A DNA stretch of 64,000 nucleotides from Actinomycetota bacterium. Lineage in GTDB: Bacteria > Actinomycetota > Acidimicrobiia > IMCC26256 > PALSA-555. This document shows, one piece after another, positions 1 to 8,131 of the stretch. Each line of letters opens with the position of its first letter. Position 1 is the stretch's first letter. The stretch is taken from contig VGBR01000002.1 of the NCBI GenBank assembly GCA_016870355.1, forward strand, positions 216,982-280,981, in the 5' to 3' direction. A program made the position numbers and the translations under genes. Under the pieces are notes generated by a model. That model was not told the DNA's origin, ran no database searches, and saw nothing but the letters and a program-made list of their open reading frames with translations.

Positions 1-2
1 CG

Positions 3-404
3 AACGCGATCGAGCGCGGCGACATCCCCGAAGCGATGGCCGTCGTGCAGCGACTGCTCACCACCACGAGCCCGTCACAACCGAAGCCGCTCCATCCGCT
101 GGAGGTGATGGGCTTCCTGCACGGCCACTACCGACGCTTGCTGCGACTCGATGATCCAGAGATCCGTGGCAATGACGCGGCCGCGGCGGCACTGGGTGGC
201 CGCATGAACCCACGCGCGGCGGGCTTCCGCTTGCGGCAGGCGCGTGCGCTGGGGACCGACGGTCTCCGACAGGCGTTCGACCACCTCAGTCGAGCGGACC
301 TCGACCTCAAGGGTGACCGCGCGATCCCAGGTGACGCGGTGATGGCGGTGCTGGTGGCTCGCCTCGCGGCATTGACGACTCGCGCCGCCGCGCGCCGTAC
401 CTAG
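3..404 (+). CDS. holA: DNA polymerase III delta subunit, C-terminal part (5' end outside window)
   Basis: The open frame enters from the left edge and gives about 133 residues. They match the C-terminal domain of the clamp-loader delta subunit: an all-helical stretch with [10 protein letters not shown], then a conserved end with SRADLDLKG about 30 residues before the stop. Delta opens the sliding clamp for loading on DNA. The first ATG in view (36) is internal, because the frame continues upstream with family-like sequence. The stop TAG (402-404) shares two bases with the stop of the convergent rpsT, an arrangement often seen for holA and rpsT. The assignment rests on the C-terminal pattern and on gene order. 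Confidence 0.82.
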   Translation, partial: NAIERGDIPEAMAVVQRLLTTTSPSQPKPLHPLEVMGFLHGHYRRLLRLDDPEIRGNDAAAAALGGRMNPRAAGFRLRQARALGTDGLRQAFDHLSRADLDLKGDRAIPGDAVMAVLVARLAALTTRAAARRT

Positions 405-661
405 GCCTTCTTCGCCGCTCGCTTCATGAGGCGCGAAGTGCGCCGGGCGGCCTGGTTCTTGTGGATGCGGCCCCGGGCCGCCGCCTTGTCGAGGCGCTTC
501 TGCGCGAGGCGGGTCTGATCCGCGGCTTCGCCGCTCCCCGAGTCGACGGCGGTGCGAGCCGACTTCACGCGGCTCTTCAGCTCGGAGCGCACTGCCTTGT
601 TCCGGTCGCGGCGCTTCTCGTTCTGCCGGTTCCGCTTGATCTGGCTCTTGATGTTCGCCAT
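401..661 (-). CDS. rpsT: 30S ribosomal protein S20
   Basis: An 86-residue basic protein starting [18 protein letters not shown], with the three-helix pattern of S20 and a lysine/arginine-rich tail ([11 protein letters not shown]). S20 binds 16S rRNA early in 30S assembly. The length is normal for the family. The ATG lies at 659-661. The gene is convergent with holA (the stops overlap in the palindrome CTAG at 401-404) and divergent from lepA. A TAGCGT -10-like box on the minus strand at 700-705 would give a leader of about 35-40 bases. Confidence 0.97.
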   Translation of the reverse strand: MANIKSQIKRNRQNEKRRDRNKAVRSELKSRVKSARTAVDSGSGEAADQTRLAQKRLDKAAARGRIHKNQAARRTSRLMKRAAKKA

Positions 662-756
662 GGGTGAGAGATGCGCTCCGTCGAGTTCGGGACCGGACCA
701 CGCTAGCAGGCACGCTGCGAAGCCCCCGCAGCGACCTCTGCGAGACTGAACGCCTC

Positions 757-2541
757 ATGTCGTCGCTCGAGCGCTTCCGCGCCTTGTCAATCATCGCCCA
801 CATCGACCACGGGAAGTCCACGCTGGCTGACCGGATCCTCGAGCTGTGCGGCGCGGTCGACCCGCGGGACATGCGCGAGCAGTACCTCGACACGATGGAC
901 CTCGAGCGCGAGCGCGGCATCACCATCAAGGCCCAGAACGTGCGCCTCACCTGGAAGGACCACGTGCTGCATCTCATCGACACGCCTGGTCACGTCGACT
1001 TCTCGTACGAGGTGTCGCGCAGCCTCGCCGCGTGCGAAGGGGCGATCCTGCTCGTGGACGCGAGCCAGGGGATCGAGGCCCAGACGCTGGCCAATTGCTA
1101 TTCCGCGCTCGAGGCCGACCTGACGATCGTGGCTGCCCTCAACAAGATCGACCTTCCCCAAGCAGAGCCCGACAAGCGGGCTGAAGAGGTCGAGCGCGTC
1201 CTGGGTATTCCGGCCGACGACATCCTGCGCATCTCAGCCAAGACGGGCGAGGGCGTCGCCGACCTGCTCGACGCAGTTGTTGACCGCGTGCCGGCGCCCG
1301 AGGGCGATCCCGACGCACCGCTGCGCGCGCTGCTCTTCGACTCGTATTACGACCCGTACCGCGGTGTTGTGAGCGCGATGCGCGTGTTCGACGGCACGCT
1401 TGTGAGTGGCTCCAAGCTCCGCTTCCTTCAGACCGGCGCCACGCACGACGCTGAAGAGATCGGAGTCCGACTCCCAGCTCCGAAGCCGGTGCCATCGCTC
1501 GGTCCGGGTGAGGTCGGTTACCTCATCGCGGGCATCAAGGACGTGGGTGAAGCCCGTGTCGGTGAGACGGTCACCGCCGCGGCCCGTCCGGGTGACGCGC
1601 TCCCCGGCTATCGCGACCCGAAGCCCATGGTGTTCTGCGGCCTGTACCCCATGGTCGGCGACGAGTACGGCGACCTGCGTGACGCGCTCGAGAAGCTTCG
1701 GCTCAACGACGCGTCGTTCACGTACGAGCCCGAGACGTCGGGCGCGCTCGGATTCGGCTTCCGCTGCGGCTTCCTCGGGTTGCTGCACATGGAGATCGTG
1801 CGCGAGCGGCTGGAGCGGGAGTACGACCTGTCGCTGGTCGCGACGGCACCGAATGTGGAGTACCTCGCCAACCTGCACACGGGTGGCGTCGAGATCGTCG
1901 ACAACCCATCGTCGCTGCCCAACAGCAACGAGGTCGACACGATCGAGGAGCCGTTCGTCAACATCACGGTGCTGACCCCGACGGAGTTCGTCGGCTCGGT
2001 GATGGATCTGACCCAGGCGCGCAGGGGCGAGATGACGAAGATGGAGTACCTCTCCGAGGACCGCGTCGAGCTCATCTACGCGATCCCGCTCGCGGAGATC
2101 GTCATGGACTTCTTCGACCAGCTGAAGTCGCGCACCCGCGGTTACGCGAGCCTCGACTACGAACCGGCGGAGTACCGACGCTCGGATCTCGTGAAGGTCG
2201 ACGTGCTGCTCAACGCGGTGCCGGTCGACGCGTTCTCGACGATCGTGCACCGCGACAAGTCCTACGACTACGGCCGCCGAATGACGCAGAAGCTGCGCGA
2301 GCTGATCCCGCGTCAGCTGTTCGACGTGCCGATCCAGGCCGCGATCGGTGGCCGCATCATCGCCCGCGAGACGGTGAAGGCACGGCGCAAGGACGTGATC
2401 GCCAAGTGCTACGGCGGTGACATCACCCGCAAGCGCAAGCTCCTCGAGCAGCAGAAGGCCGGCAAGCGCAAGATGAAGCAGATCGGCCGCGTCGAAGTCC
2501 CCCAAGAAGCGTTCGTCGCCGCCCTCCGTCTCGACGAGTAG
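757..2541 (+). CDS. lepA: Elongation factor 4 (LepA), ribosome-associated GTPase
   Basis: A 594-residue translational GTPase. The G1 loop [13 protein letters not shown] lies near residue 15. [21 protein letters not shown] (G3) and NKID (G4) follow, and the LepA-specific C-terminal domain ends in a basic tail with [18 protein letters not shown]4 acts on the ribosome during initiation and back-translocation. The frame is open from 664, but the ATG at 757 gives the family N-terminus ([20 protein letters not shown]) and the usual length of about 600, so that start is preferred. Its stop is directly followed by the stop of a convergent minus-strand frame. Confidence 0.97.
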   Translation: MSSLERFRALSIIAHIDHGKSTLADRILELCGAVDPRDMREQYLDTMDLERERGITIKAQNVRLTWKDHVLHLIDTPGHVDFSYEVSRSLAACEGAILLVDASQGIEAQTLANCYSALEADLTIVAALNKIDLPQAEPDKRAEEVERVLGIPADDILRISAKTGEGVADLLDAVVDRVPAPEGDPDAPLRALLFDSYYDPYRGVVSAMRVFDGTLVSGSKLRFLQTGATHDAEEIGVRLPAPKPVPSLGPGEVGYLIAGIKDVGEARVGETVTAAARPGDALPGYRDPKPMVFCGLYPMVGDEYGDLRDALEKLRLNDASFTYEPETSGALGFGFRCGFLGLLHMEIVRERLEREYDLSLVATAPNVEYLANLHTGGVEIVDNPSSLPNSNEVDTIEEPFVNITVLTPTEFVGSVMDLTQARRGEMTKMEYLSEDRVELIYAIPLAEIVMDFFDQLKSRTRGYASLDYEPAEYRRSDLVKVDVLLNAVPVDAFSTIVHRDKSYDYGRRMTQKLRELIPRQLFDVPIQAAIGGRIIARETVKARRKDVIAKCYGGDITRKRKLLEQQKAGKRKMKQIGRVEVPQEAFVAALRLDE

Positions 2542-3024
2542 TCAGCGACGGCTGCGCGTGCGCGTTCGAGCGCGGGTGCGTGGGCCAGGGGCCAGATCGC
2601 CGGCGTAGGAGTAGGCAGCGCGGGCCCAGCCGCGGACGCGACTGAGGCCATCACGCGGTGGCATGTCAGTGAGCCACGGGTCGATGTCGACCCAGTCGCC
2701 GGTCAAGCCGCGGTGGCCTCATTCGCTGCGCACGACCGCGGTGTGCACGTGTGTTGGCAGCCGAAACGAGATCCAGCTCTGCCCGCCGGCGACCGCGAAC
2801 ACCACGTCGCCAGGATGCACCAGCAGCGGGATGCCCATCACGTAGCGCGACTTCGTCCCAGGAAGCTGGTCGGCCAGCTCGTGCAATCGGTCGAAGAGCT
2901 CGGGGTGACACCGCTGGGAGTCAGGGGGCATCCGTCGGCGCATCCACAGCCGCCCGGCGGGACGCTGCGTCGCCTCACGGAGCCACGAGGTCACGGTGGC
3001 GTTGGCAGGGGTCGCGAGGCGCAC
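2542..3024 (-). pseudogene. Conserved-looking small protein interrupted by an in-frame TGA
   Basis: A minus-strand frame starts at GTG 3022-3024 and runs 101 codons to a TGA at 2719-2721. It then stays open in the same frame for 58 more codons to a second TGA at 2542-2544. Both halves look protein-like. The first ends with PGDVVFAVAGGQSWISFRLP and the second contains GDWVDIDPWLTDMPPRDGL followed by a basic tail. The second stop abuts the lepA stop, as expected for the original gene end. I do not recognise the family. The internal TGA may be a mutated TGG (Trp) codon or a base-calling error; selenocysteine is possible but unsupported. Confidence 0.55.
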
Positions 3025-3119
3025 GGGGGCAGGCTAGAGGAGCCCACACAGAGTGGGGGTGGTCGGCACCGTGGTGCGCACCCCATCCAGCAGCCCCTGA
3101 TGCGCCGAACAAGGGAATC

Positions 3120-3714
3120 GTGACCGGAAGACCTCCAGAGCGTCAGCGACGCCCAGCTCGTCGTCGCCATTGGGCGCTTCCACCAACCAGCGCTCGCCGA
3201 GGCCTATCGGCGGCATGCGGGCGCCGCGTTCGGGCTTGCGCTGCGCATCCTTCGCGCCCGACCGCTCGCCGAAGACGTGATCCAAGAGGTGTTCCTCCGA
3301 CTCTGGAACGAGCCGGAGAAGTTCGATCCGGCCAGAGGCACGCTGCGCGCCTTCTTGCTTGCGCAGACCCACGGGCGCAGCGTCGATCTCGTGCGCGCAG
3401 AGTCGGCGCGCCGACGACGCGAGGAGCGGCAAGCCGCGCAGGAGCCAGTGATCCACGACGACATCGAGCGCGAGGTCGAGCAGCTCACGCTCGCTGAGAA
3501 CGTGCGCGTCGCGCTCTTGGACCTCAGCGAGTCGGAGCGTGCGGCGATCGAGCTTGCGTGCTTCGGCGGACACTCGTACCGCGAAGTCGCGGAGCTGCTG
3601 GGCGAGCCAGAGGGCACCGTGAAGAGCCGCATCCGCGCCGGCTTGGGCAGATTGCGCACGACGCTCGTCGCGAGCGGTGCCACGAACGAGGGGGGACCAT
3701 GGCTCGAGAGCTGA
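3120..3714 (+). CDS. ECF-type RNA polymerase sigma factor, start region probably frameshifted
   Basis: Region 2 (RILRARPLAEDVIQEVFLRLW, then FDPARGTLRAFLLAQTHGRSVDLVR) and region 4 (LSESERAAIELACFGGHSYREVAELLGEPEGTVKSRI) are clear. The product would direct RNA polymerase under control of the anti-sigma factor encoded just downstream, with which it overlaps by 16 bases. The coding frame is open back only to a stop at 3121-3123, and no ATG, GTG or TTG precedes the GTG at 3277, which would cut into region 2. Starting at GTG 3120 and dropping one base near 3141 gives a family-like N-terminus (MTGRPPEVSDAQLVVAIGRF). A one-base insertion or error is therefore likely. The visible open part is 3124-3714. 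Confidence 0.8.
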
Positions 3715-4454
3715 CCCCCCGTGAGCTCGACGAGCTGCTCGGTGCCTATGCGCTCGATGCCATCGATGGCGACGAGCGCGACCAGATCGAGGCTTGGCTC
3801 GCGCGCACACCTGATGCGCGCGAGGAGCTCGCTGCACTCCGTGAGACGGCGGCGCTGCTCACGCAGCCACTGACCGAGGCGCCCCCTGGTGTGTGGGCTC
3901 GCATCGAGGAGGCGCTGACGGTCGCGCCACCACCGCTGCAGCTGTCGAACCATCGGCGCCGCATCGCGGTGCGGATGATGGCGGCGCTCGTCGCTGCGAG
4001 TGCGGCCGCCGCGACCATCACGGCCGTGGTGCTGTCGAACGAGATGTCGGAGCAAGAGGACCGGTTGGCCACAGTGACGCGCAGCGTGCGCAAGGACGGG
4101 ATGAGTCGCGCGGCGATGGCCGCGCTCGCCGACCCGACCGCTCGCACGCTGTTCCTGGAGTCGTCCGTCGACGCCGCGCGAGCGACGTTGGTGACGATGC
4201 CCGACGGCGAGGGCTTCCTCACGGAGGTGCATCTGCCGCGGCTCGAGTCCGGGCAGACGTACCAGCTCTGGGCGATCACCGGGACGGGCGCTGAGAAGGT
4301 GATGGTGTCGGCCGGGGTGCTCGGCCGCGATGTCGACGTGGCTGGGTTCCGTGCCCCACGCGATGCTGAGGGCTTCGCCATCACCGCAGAGCCCACGTCG
4401 GGCAGCAAGGCCCCGCACGGTCAACCGGTCGTGGAGGGCACCTTTTCCGGGTGA
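3699..4454 (+). CDS. Anti-sigma factor, RskA-like
   Basis: A 251-residue single-pass membrane protein. The cytoplasmic N-terminus (ELDELLGAYALDAIDGDERD, then ARTPDAREELAALRETAALL) resembles the anti-sigma domain that grips an ECF sigma factor. A hydrophobic helix at about residues 90-115 is followed by an extracytoplasmic RskA-type domain with GQTYQLWAI near residue 190. The start ATG at 3699 follows a purine-rich site (GAGGGGGGA) and overlaps the sigma gene, as is usual for such pairs. It probably holds the upstream sigma factor inactive until an envelope or redox signal triggers proteolysis. The signal is not visible in the sequence. Confidence 0.85.
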   Translation: MARELTPRELDELLGAYALDAIDGDERDQIEAWLARTPDAREELAALRETAALLTQPLTEAPPGVWARIEEALTVAPPPLQLSNHRRRIAVRMMAALVAASAAAATITAVVLSNEMSEQEDRLATVTRSVRKDGMSRAAMAALADPTARTLFLESSVDAARATLVTMPDGEGFLTEVHLPRLESGQTYQLWAITGTGAEKVMVSAGVLGRDVDVAGFRAPRDAEGFAITAEPTSGSKAPHGQPVVEGTFSG

Positions 4455-4481
4455 CCGCGCGGCGCCGACGCAGAGCGGAGG

Positions 4482-4540
4482 CGCTCGCCAGCGAGCGAAC
4501 GGCAGCGAGGCGGGTACCCCGCCTCGCAGAGAGCGAGTGA
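4482..4540. repeat. Hairpin repeat family C, copy 1
   Basis: The gap between the anti-sigma gene and hrcA holds two hairpins. One has arms CGCTCGC/GCGAGCG (4482-4497). The other has a perfect 10-bp stem GCGAGGCGGG/CCCGCCTCGC with loop TAC (4505-4527), followed by GAGCGAGTGAG. A second copy with the same stem length, TAC loop and GAGCGAGCG-type tail lies at 55208-55263. No T-run follows, so a simple Rho-independent terminator is not clear. Confidence 0.45.
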
Positions 4541-4546
4541 GGGCTT

Positions 4547-4573
4547 TTGGCACTCGATAACATCGAGTGCCAA
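4547..4573. promoter_or_regulatory. CIRCE operator (HrcA binding site)
   Basis: A perfect inverted repeat: TTGGCACTC, nine bases, GAGTGCCAA. This is the CIRCE layout (consensus arms TTAGCACTC and GAGTGCTAA with a 9-base spacer), with one symmetrical substitution in each arm. It lies 39 bases upstream of hrcA, so HrcA most likely represses its own operon with dnaJ and releases it on heat shock. Confidence 0.95.
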
Positions 4574-4592
4574 CCGAGCCTCCACCCAGCCT

Positions 4593-4611
4593 GGGGGCGA
4601 GCGGAGCCCCC
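4593..4611 (+). promoter_or_regulatory. Hairpin enclosing the hrcA ribosome binding site
   Basis: Arms GGGGGC and GCCCCC enclose the loop GAGCGGA and end one base before the hrcA ATG. The Shine-Dalgarno-like GCGGAG sits in the loop and the right arm, so folding should limit ribosome access. Control of translation by temperature is a hypothesis only. Confidence 0.45.
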
Positions 4612-4612
4612 C

Positions 4613-5632
4613 ATGGAGCAACCAGAGCTCGACGAGCGAAAGGCCGCCATCCTCAGGGCCGTCGTCGAGGAGTACGTCGAGACGGCTCAACCCGTGGGCT
4701 CGCAGTCGATCGCCAAGGCCAGCGGCCTCGGGGTGTCGAGCGCCACCGTGCGCAACGAGCTGACTGTCCTCGAGCGCGAGGGCTACCTCCGGCAGCCGCA
4801 CACCTCGGCGGGCCGTGTGCCCACCGACCTCGGCTACCGCTTCTTCGTCGACCGTTACGCACCCACCGGCGGGTTGCCGCCGTTGCAGAAGCGTGTCGTG
4901 TCGGACTTCTTCGCGTCCGCGCATCAGGCTCTCGAAGACCTGCTGCACGAGACGAGCCACCTGTTGGCGCGCGTGAGCAGTCACGCGGCAATGGTGATGG
5001 CGCCAGAGGCGGATGCGGCAGTCGTGAGAAGTGTGCAGCTCGTGCCCCTCCAACCGCGCGTCGCGCTTCTCGTCACCGTCCTCTCGAACGGTGCCGTGGA
5101 GAAGCAGACGCTCCATCTCGACGACGACACCGACGACGCCCGTCTGCAGGCCGCGGGCGCCGCGCTCGACGCCAGCCTCCGTGGCAGCGCGTGGGTGCGG
5201 TTGCCCGATGCACCGACGAGTGGTGATCCTGCGACCGACACCGTCGTGCAGGTGGCTCATCAAGCGCTCGTGGGGCAGGCCGCCGAGACCGCACCCGAGC
5301 CGCTCTACGTCGGCGGAGTGAGTCGGCTCGCGGCCGAGCACGAAGCGTTCGCGACAACGGAGAGCGCAGCCCGACTGCTCGAGATGCTCGAGCACCAGGT
5401 GGTCGTGGTATCGCTCGTACGCGAGCTCCTCGACCGCGGCCTCATGGTGAGCATCGGCTCCGAGAACCGGCTCGACGAGCTGCGCGACTGCTCCATCGTC
5501 CTCGCGCCGTACGAGGCCGAAGGGGGCGCGGGCGGCATCGTCGGTGTCCTCGGTCCCACCCGGATGGACTACCGGCACGCGTTGGCCGCGGTCACTGCGG
5601 TGTCGCAGCAGCTCGGCCGGCATCTCTCGTGA
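4613..5632 (+). CDS. hrcA: Heat-inducible transcription repressor HrcA
   Basis: A 339-residue protein with an N-terminal winged helix (ILRAVVEEYVETAQPVGSQS, then GVSSATVRNELTVLEREGYL and HTSAGRVPTDLGYRFFVD). A GAF-like dimerisation domain follows, and the C-terminus is family-typical (GPTRMDYRHALAAVTAVSQQ). HrcA represses class I heat-shock genes through CIRCE, and a CIRCE element stands just upstream. The frame is open from 4547, but that would start inside the operator. ATG 4613 gives the family start and is preferred. The stop overlaps the dnaJ start (GTGA), so the two genes are translationally coupled. Confidence 0.96.
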   Translation: MEQPELDERKAAILRAVVEEYVETAQPVGSQSIAKASGLGVSSATVRNELTVLEREGYLRQPHTSAGRVPTDLGYRFFVDRYAPTGGLPPLQKRVVSDFFASAHQALEDLLHETSHLLARVSSHAAMVMAPEADAAVVRSVQLVPLQPRVALLVTVLSNGAVEKQTLHLDDDTDDARLQAAGAALDASLRGSAWVRLPDAPTSGDPATDTVVQVAHQALVGQAAETAPEPLYVGGVSRLAAEHEAFATTESAARLLEMLEHQVVVVSLVRELLDRGLMVSIGSENRLDELRDCSIVLAPYEAEGGAGGIVGVLGPTRMDYRHALAAVTAVSQQLGRHLS

Positions 5633-6738
5633 GCCGCGATCTGTACGAGGTCCTCGGCGTCAACCGGTCTGCCACCGAAGACGACATCAAGCGCGCGTAT
5701 CGCGACCTCGCGCGCAAGTACCACCCCGACTCCGGACACAACGATCCCAAAGCCGAGGAGCGCTTCAAGGAGGCGTCGCTCGCGTACGAGACGCTGCGCG
5801 ACCCGGAGCGCCGTCGGCGCTACGACCTGTTCGGCGAAGGCGCAGGTCGTCCCGGCGCGGCAGGCGCGCCGGGTGAGGCGTTCGGGTTCGGTGACCTGTT
5901 CGACGCGTTCTTCGGCGGCGATCCGTTCGGCACCCGCCGCGGTGCTGGCCCCACCCGCGGTCCCGACGCCGAAGCCATCGTGGAGCTCACGCTCGAGGCT
6001 GCTGCGTTCGGAACGACCCACACCATCGAAGCCCGGCTGCCCGTCGAGTGCAGCCGTTGCGACGGCTCAGGCTGTGAGCCGGGCACCCATCCGAGCCGTT
6101 GCGACGCCTGCAGCGGCACGGGTGAGGTGCGCCAGGTGCGTCGGTCGATCCTCGGGCAGATCGTGACCGCCGCGCCCTGCGGCGTGTGCGACGGCACTGG
6201 GCGAAGGATCCTCTCGCAGTGCAAGGACTGCCGCGGCGACGGCCGAGTGCAGGCCAGCCGCACGATCGACGTCGAGGTGCCCGCCGGGGTCGATGACGGG
6301 CAGCGACTCCGACTCGCCGGTCGCGGTCCTGCCGCGGCGCGCGGCGGTGCGCCCGGCGACCTGTACGTCACCGTGCGGGTCGCACCACACGAGCACTTCG
6401 AACGCCACGGCGACGACTTGCTCCACCCCCACGCGGTGTCCGTTGCACAAGCAAGCCTCGGCGCGCTCCTCGCGATCCCCACGCTTGACGGGTCCACAGA
6501 GCTCACGGTCCCACCAGGGACGCAACCGGGGCAGATCTTCCGCGTGAAGGGCGCCGGCGTGCCGTCACTGCGTGGTCGTGGGCGCGGCGATCTCCTCGTG
6601 CGCGTCGACGTCGAAGTCCCCACGCGGCTCTCCGACGAAGAGGCCGCGCTGCTGCACCAGCTCGCCGAGCTGCGCGGTGAAGACGTCGCGCCACCCGAGA
6701 AGGGGCTCGGTTCGCGCATCCGCTCCGCGTTCCGCTAG
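5629..6738 (+). CDS. dnaJ: Chaperone protein DnaJ
   Basis: A 369-residue class I DnaJ. The J domain is at residues 1-65 with the catalytic HPD in RKYHPDSGHNDP. A Gly/Phe-rich linker follows (GEAFGFGDLFDAFFGGDPFG). The four zinc-binding repeats are CSRCDGSG, CDACSGTG, CGVCDGTG and CKDCRGDG, and a C-terminal substrate-binding domain completes the protein. DnaJ stimulates the DnaK ATPase and delivers unfolded clients. The GTG start overlaps the hrcA stop, placing the gene under the same CIRCE operator. Neither dnaK nor grpE is in this window, so this is the hrcA-linked dnaJ typical of actinobacteria. Confidence 0.96.
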   Translation: MSRDLYEVLGVNRSATEDDIKRAYRDLARKYHPDSGHNDPKAEERFKEASLAYETLRDPERRRRYDLFGEGAGRPGAAGAPGEAFGFGDLFDAFFGGDPFGTRRGAGPTRGPDAEAIVELTLEAAAFGTTHTIEARLPVECSRCDGSGCEPGTHPSRCDACSGTGEVRQVRRSILGQIVTAAPCGVCDGTGRRILSQCKDCRGDGRVQASRTIDVEVPAGVDDGQRLRLAGRGPAAARGGAPGDLYVTVRVAPHEHFERHGDDLLHPHAVSVAQASLGALLAIPTLDGSTELTVPPGTQPGQIFRVKGAGVPSLRGRGRGDLLVRVDVEVPTRLSDEEAALLHQLAELRGEDVAPPEKGLGSRIRSAFR

Positions 6739-6744
6739 ACGCAC

Positions 6745-7536
6745 ATGGCGTCACTCAAGTTGGCATGGGCGGCGCGCGAACACGCGGCGGCGCATGTGCT
6801 CGTCGACGGCATGCTGAGCGAGTCGTTGCAGATCGGCGGTGACGACGCGCACCACTTGGCGCGAGTGCGTCGTTTGCGCGCGGGCGAGCGCGTCACGGTG
6901 TCTGACGGCAGTGGCCGGTGGCGGCCGTATCGCATAGTCGCCGTGACCCGGTCGGACCTGACCCTCGAAGGTGATGGCTCGATGCGAATGGAGCCCGGTC
7001 TCCTGCCCCGGCTGCACGTCGCCTTCGCCCTGACCAAGGGGCAGAAGCCAGAGACCGTTGTTGCACGTCTCACTGAGCTCGGAGTCGACGAGATCACACC
7101 ACTGCTCGGTGGGCGATCGGTGGTCCAGTGGGACACGGCGCGGATTGCGACCGCGGCCGACCGGTTCGGCCGGGTCGCTCGCGAGGCTGCGTTGCAGTCT
7201 CGCCGGACGCGCCTCCCGCGAATCGGTGATCCCATGCCCCTTGAGCACCTGCGAGGCGTCGCGGGCGTAGTCCTTGCTCACCCCGATGGAGGACCCGCCG
7301 AGGATCTTCCAGAGCCCGGCGACAAGGGATGGACCCTCGTGGTCGGGCCCGAAGGGGGCCTCGCCGACGAGGAGCTCGAGGCCATGGAAGACGCCCCTCG
7401 GCTGGCCCTCGGTCCCCATGTGCTGCGCGCCGAGACGGCGGCAGTGGCGGGCGCCGCCGTCTTGACCGCCGGTCGGCGTCCGAGCCACGCTGTCCCCAAG
7501 GCAGGGGTCCCGCCGGCGGGGGGTCACGGAGGGTGA
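6745..7536 (+). CDS. rsmE: 16S rRNA (uracil-1498-N3)-methyltransferase
   Basis: A 263-residue SPOUT-class methyltransferase that methylates U1498 of 16S rRNA using S-adenosylmethionine. An N-terminal PUA-like part contains DDAHHLARVRRLRAGERVTV. The C-terminal knot holds LTELGVDEITPLLGGRSV, the cofactor-binding VVGPEGGLADEELE and the end LGPHVLRAETAAVAGAAVL. The ATG lies six bases after the dnaJ stop. It belongs to the hrcA-dnaJ-rsmE run seen in many Gram-positive genomes. The C-terminal tail after about residue 245 is Pro/Gly-rich and not conserved. Confidence 0.94.
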   Translation: MASLKLAWAAREHAAAHVLVDGMLSESLQIGGDDAHHLARVRRLRAGERVTVSDGSGRWRPYRIVAVTRSDLTLEGDGSMRMEPGLLPRLHVAFALTKGQKPETVVARLTELGVDEITPLLGGRSVVQWDTARIATAADRFGRVAREAALQSRRTRLPRIGDPMPLEHLRGVAGVVLAHPDGGPAEDLPEPGDKGWTLVVGPEGGLADEELEAMEDAPRLALGPHVLRAETAAVAGAAVLTAGRRPSHAVPKAGVPPAGGHGG

Positions 7537-7557
7537 GCGTCTCGCCGCCATTTTTGG

Positions 7558-7563
7558 TACGCT
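7558..7563 (+). promoter_or_regulatory. -10 box TACGCT upstream of the bldD-like gene
   Basis: TACGCT fits the TANNNT pattern that recurs before many genes here. It lies 34 bases before the GTG at 7598, leaving a short leader with a purine-rich TTGGGGAGAG as a possible ribosome site. No convincing -35 element is seen. Confidence 0.45.
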
Positions 7564-7597
7564 CCGCGCGGGGTTTGTTGAGGTTGGGGAGAGCAGG

Positions 7598-8086
7598 GTG
7601 AGCCGAACGAGCGCTCAGATCGGTGAGCGGTTGCGGGCGATTCGGCGTCAGCAGGGGTTGTCCTTGCACGACGTGGAAGCCCGCTCCGGGCAGGAGTTCA
7701 AGGCCTCCGTGCTGGGGGCCTATGAGCGGGGGGAACGAGCACTGTCGGTAGGCCGCCTCATGCGGCTGGCCGAGCTCTACGACGTCCCCGCCGATCAGCT
7801 GCTGCCCAAAGACGGGACGGTCGAGGTCGAGATCGACCTCACCCGGGCAGAGACCACGCCGGCGAACATGACGCTCGACCTGGTGCGTCTCAACCAGCTC
7901 GAGCACCCCGACGCTGCGGTGCTCTCCCGCTATGCAGCCACCATCCAGCGCCAGCGTGAGGACTTCAACGGCCGCATGCTCACCATCCGTCGCGACGACG
8001 TGCGCGTCCTCGCCGCGGTGCTCGGGCGCAAGCCCGAGGAGTTCAGCGACCACCTGCAGCAGCTGGGCCTGCGCGTCGGCTCATAG
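7598..8086 (+). CDS. BldD-like transcription regulator with a c-di-GMP binding signature
   Basis: A 162-residue protein. The N-terminal XRE-type helix-turn-helix (LRAIRRQQGLSLHDVEARSG, then YERGERALSVGRLMRLAELY) is followed by a C-terminal domain with DLVRLNQLEHPDAAVLSRYA. That layout and length match BldD, the actinobacterial master regulator whose C-terminal domain dimerises on tetrameric cyclic di-GMP. The known ligand motif RXD-X8-RXXD is present (RED, eight residues, RRDD at about residues 125-138). It has its own promoter and sits between rsmE and phoH. The ligand is inferred from the motif; target genes are unknown. Confidence 0.82.
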   Translation: MSRTSAQIGERLRAIRRQQGLSLHDVEARSGQEFKASVLGAYERGERALSVGRLMRLAELYDVPADQLLPKDGTVEVEIDLTRAETTPANMTLDLVRLNQLEHPDAAVLSRYAATIQRQREDFNGRMLTIRRDDVRVLAAVLGRKPEEFSDHLQQLGLRVGS

Positions 8087-8116
8087 CTCCCTGATGCTGC
8101 GCCTCTGGGGCGCCAC

Positions 8117-8122
8117 TACCCT
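8117..8122 (+). promoter_or_regulatory. -10 box TACCCT, leaderless start of phoH
   Basis: TACCCT ends nine bases before the GTG at 8132, so transcription should begin at or very near the start codon. No Shine-Dalgarno sequence fits in between. Confidence 0.55.
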
Positions 8123-8131
8123 TGGCGCGCC

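Noticed and set aside
1234-2505. A 423-codon minus-strand open frame inside lepA
   Set aside because: Complement shadow of a well-conserved gene; low-complexity composition and no motif.
2719-2721. Selenocysteine at the internal TGA
   Set aside because: No bacterial SECIS-like hairpin was evident just after the codon and no selA/selB is in view. A mutated Trp codon or error is simpler.
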